A stretch of 30,569 nucleotides of DNA, taken from positions 1 to 30,569 of the forward strand of contig JBGOTP010000010.1 in assembly GCA_041476545.1 (NCBI GenBank). The letters run 5' to 3'. Shown here in pieces: positions 29,976 through 30,569 of this stretch. Under the pieces are notes generated by a model that was not told the DNA's origin, searched no databases, and saw only the letters and a list, made by a program, of their open reading frames with translations. A program made the translations under genes and the position numbers. Source of the stretch: JBGOTP01 sp041476545 (GTDB lineage Bacteria > Acidobacteriota > Vicinamibacteria > Vicinamibacterales > CAVVIG01). The stretch's first letter is position 1; every line of letters begins with the position of its first letter.

Positions 29976-30569
29976 TCGACGAACGTGACCTTGTTGATTT
30001 CGCGCAGAGTCGTGGTGCCGTCGAGCGCCCGTTCGACAGCCGACTCGCGCAGGAAGCGCATCCCTTCTTCGCGCGCCGCCTTCTTGATTTCCGACGTCGG
30101 GCGTTTTTCGAGGATCATTTCCCGGATGTGATCGCTCAGGTCCAGCAGCTCGCAAATGGCCATCCGCCCCTTGTAGCCGGTGCCGTTGCACTCGATGCAG
30201 CCCGCCCCCTCATAGAACGTCTGCACGCGCTCCAGCGCAGGGTCGAGGCCCGATTCCTCGAGCAGGAGTCGGGACACCTTCGCCGGCCGCTTGCAGTGCA
30301 CGCAGATGTTGCGCACGAGACGCTGCGCGAGCACGCAGTTGAGCGCCGAGACGAACTGGTAGGCTTCGACGCCCATGTTCAGAAAGCGTCCGAGCACGTC
30401 CAGCACGTTGTTGGCGTGAACGGTCGTGAACACCAGGTGGCCGGTGAGCGCCGAGTTGATGGCGATCTGCGCGGTCTCGTTGTCACGGATCTCGCCGACC
30501 ATAATCTTGTCCGGATCGTGCCGGAGGATCGATCGCAGGCCGCGCGCGAACGTCAGTCCCTTCTTCTCG
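29972..30569 (-). CDS. pilB: PilB/GspE assembly ATPase, N-terminus outside window
   Basis: The visible C-terminal 198 residues contain HDPDKIMVGEIRDNETAQIA (Walker B), LTGHLVFTTVHANNVLDVLGR (His box) and a zinc-binding four-cysteine module. That module reads CVHC (about 100 residues into the visible part), then GCIECNGTGYKGRMAICELL. It ends with LREINKVTFVE. The hexameric ATPase powers pilus or pseudopilus extension in the cytoplasm. It heads the visible cluster pilB-M-N-O-P-secretin-pseudopilins. Its Walker A and N-terminal domain lie to the right of the window. Confidence 0.95.
   Translation of the reverse strand, partial: EKKGLTFARGLRSILRHDPDKIMVGEIRDNETAQIAINSALTGHLVFTTVHANNVLDVLGRFLNMGVEAYQFVSALNCVLAQRLVRNICVHCKRPAKVSRLLLEESGLDPALERVQTFYEGAGCIECNGTGYKGRMAICELLDLSDHIREMILEKRPTSEIKKAAREEGMRFLRESAVERALDGTTTLREINKVTFVE

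Noticed and set aside
1..30569. Insertion sequences, prophage, CRISPR arrays, tRNA or rRNA genes
   Set aside because: No transposase, integrase other than the Xer-type recombinase, regularly spaced repeats or RNA gene structures were recognised.

Overview
This is a gene-dense, high-G+C stretch of bacterial chromosome made mostly of core envelope, DNA-maintenance and metabolic genes. No transposase, phage, CRISPR or resistance cassette was seen. The gene content suggests an Acidobacteriota member, possibly of the Vicinamibacteria: a complete Tol-Pal operon, LptF and LptG joined in one polypeptide, a mixed type IV pilus/type II secretion cluster whose secretin ends in a cohesin-like domain, and scattered GTAG-headed palindromes. 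This placement is an inference, because no rRNA gene is present to confirm it.

Layout. Positions 1-5484 (minus strand) hold tolQ-tolR-tolA-like-tolB-pal-cpoB followed by ssb, which is cut by the window edge. A divergent promoter region at 5485-5646 separates this operon from a plus-strand run: recN, miaB, a DUF151 bifunctional nuclease, parA and parB. The space between parB and the convergent GH57 gene holds a 28-bp site closely matching the chromosome-dimer resolution site dif (11194-11221). Next come the lptF-lptG fusion (plus), then xerD, metK and a CehA-type PHP hydrolase (minus), then murQ and a serine hydrolase (plus). The right end (22139-30569) is a type IV pilus/type II secretion cluster read leftward: pilB (partial), pilM, pilN, pilO, pilP, secretin, two pseudopilins and a third, odd pseudopilin. 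An oppositely oriented lipoprotein gene interrupts it.

How the parts fit. Tol-Pal, the LPS exporter and the secretin/pilus cluster all imply a diderm envelope. RecN, SSB, ParAB, a XerD-type recombinase and a dif-like site concern chromosome repair and segregation. The most notable observation is the dif-like site 366 bp downstream of parAB, with no canonical parS in the window. That suggests the window spans the replication terminus region.

Other points of interest are an amber codon near the expected start of xerD, a palindromic element inserted in frame in a serine hydrolase gene, palindromes whose GTAG head supplies a gene's stop codon, a shared operator-like palindrome between tolQ and recN, and head-to-head overlapping 5' ends of two genes at about 23061-23077.
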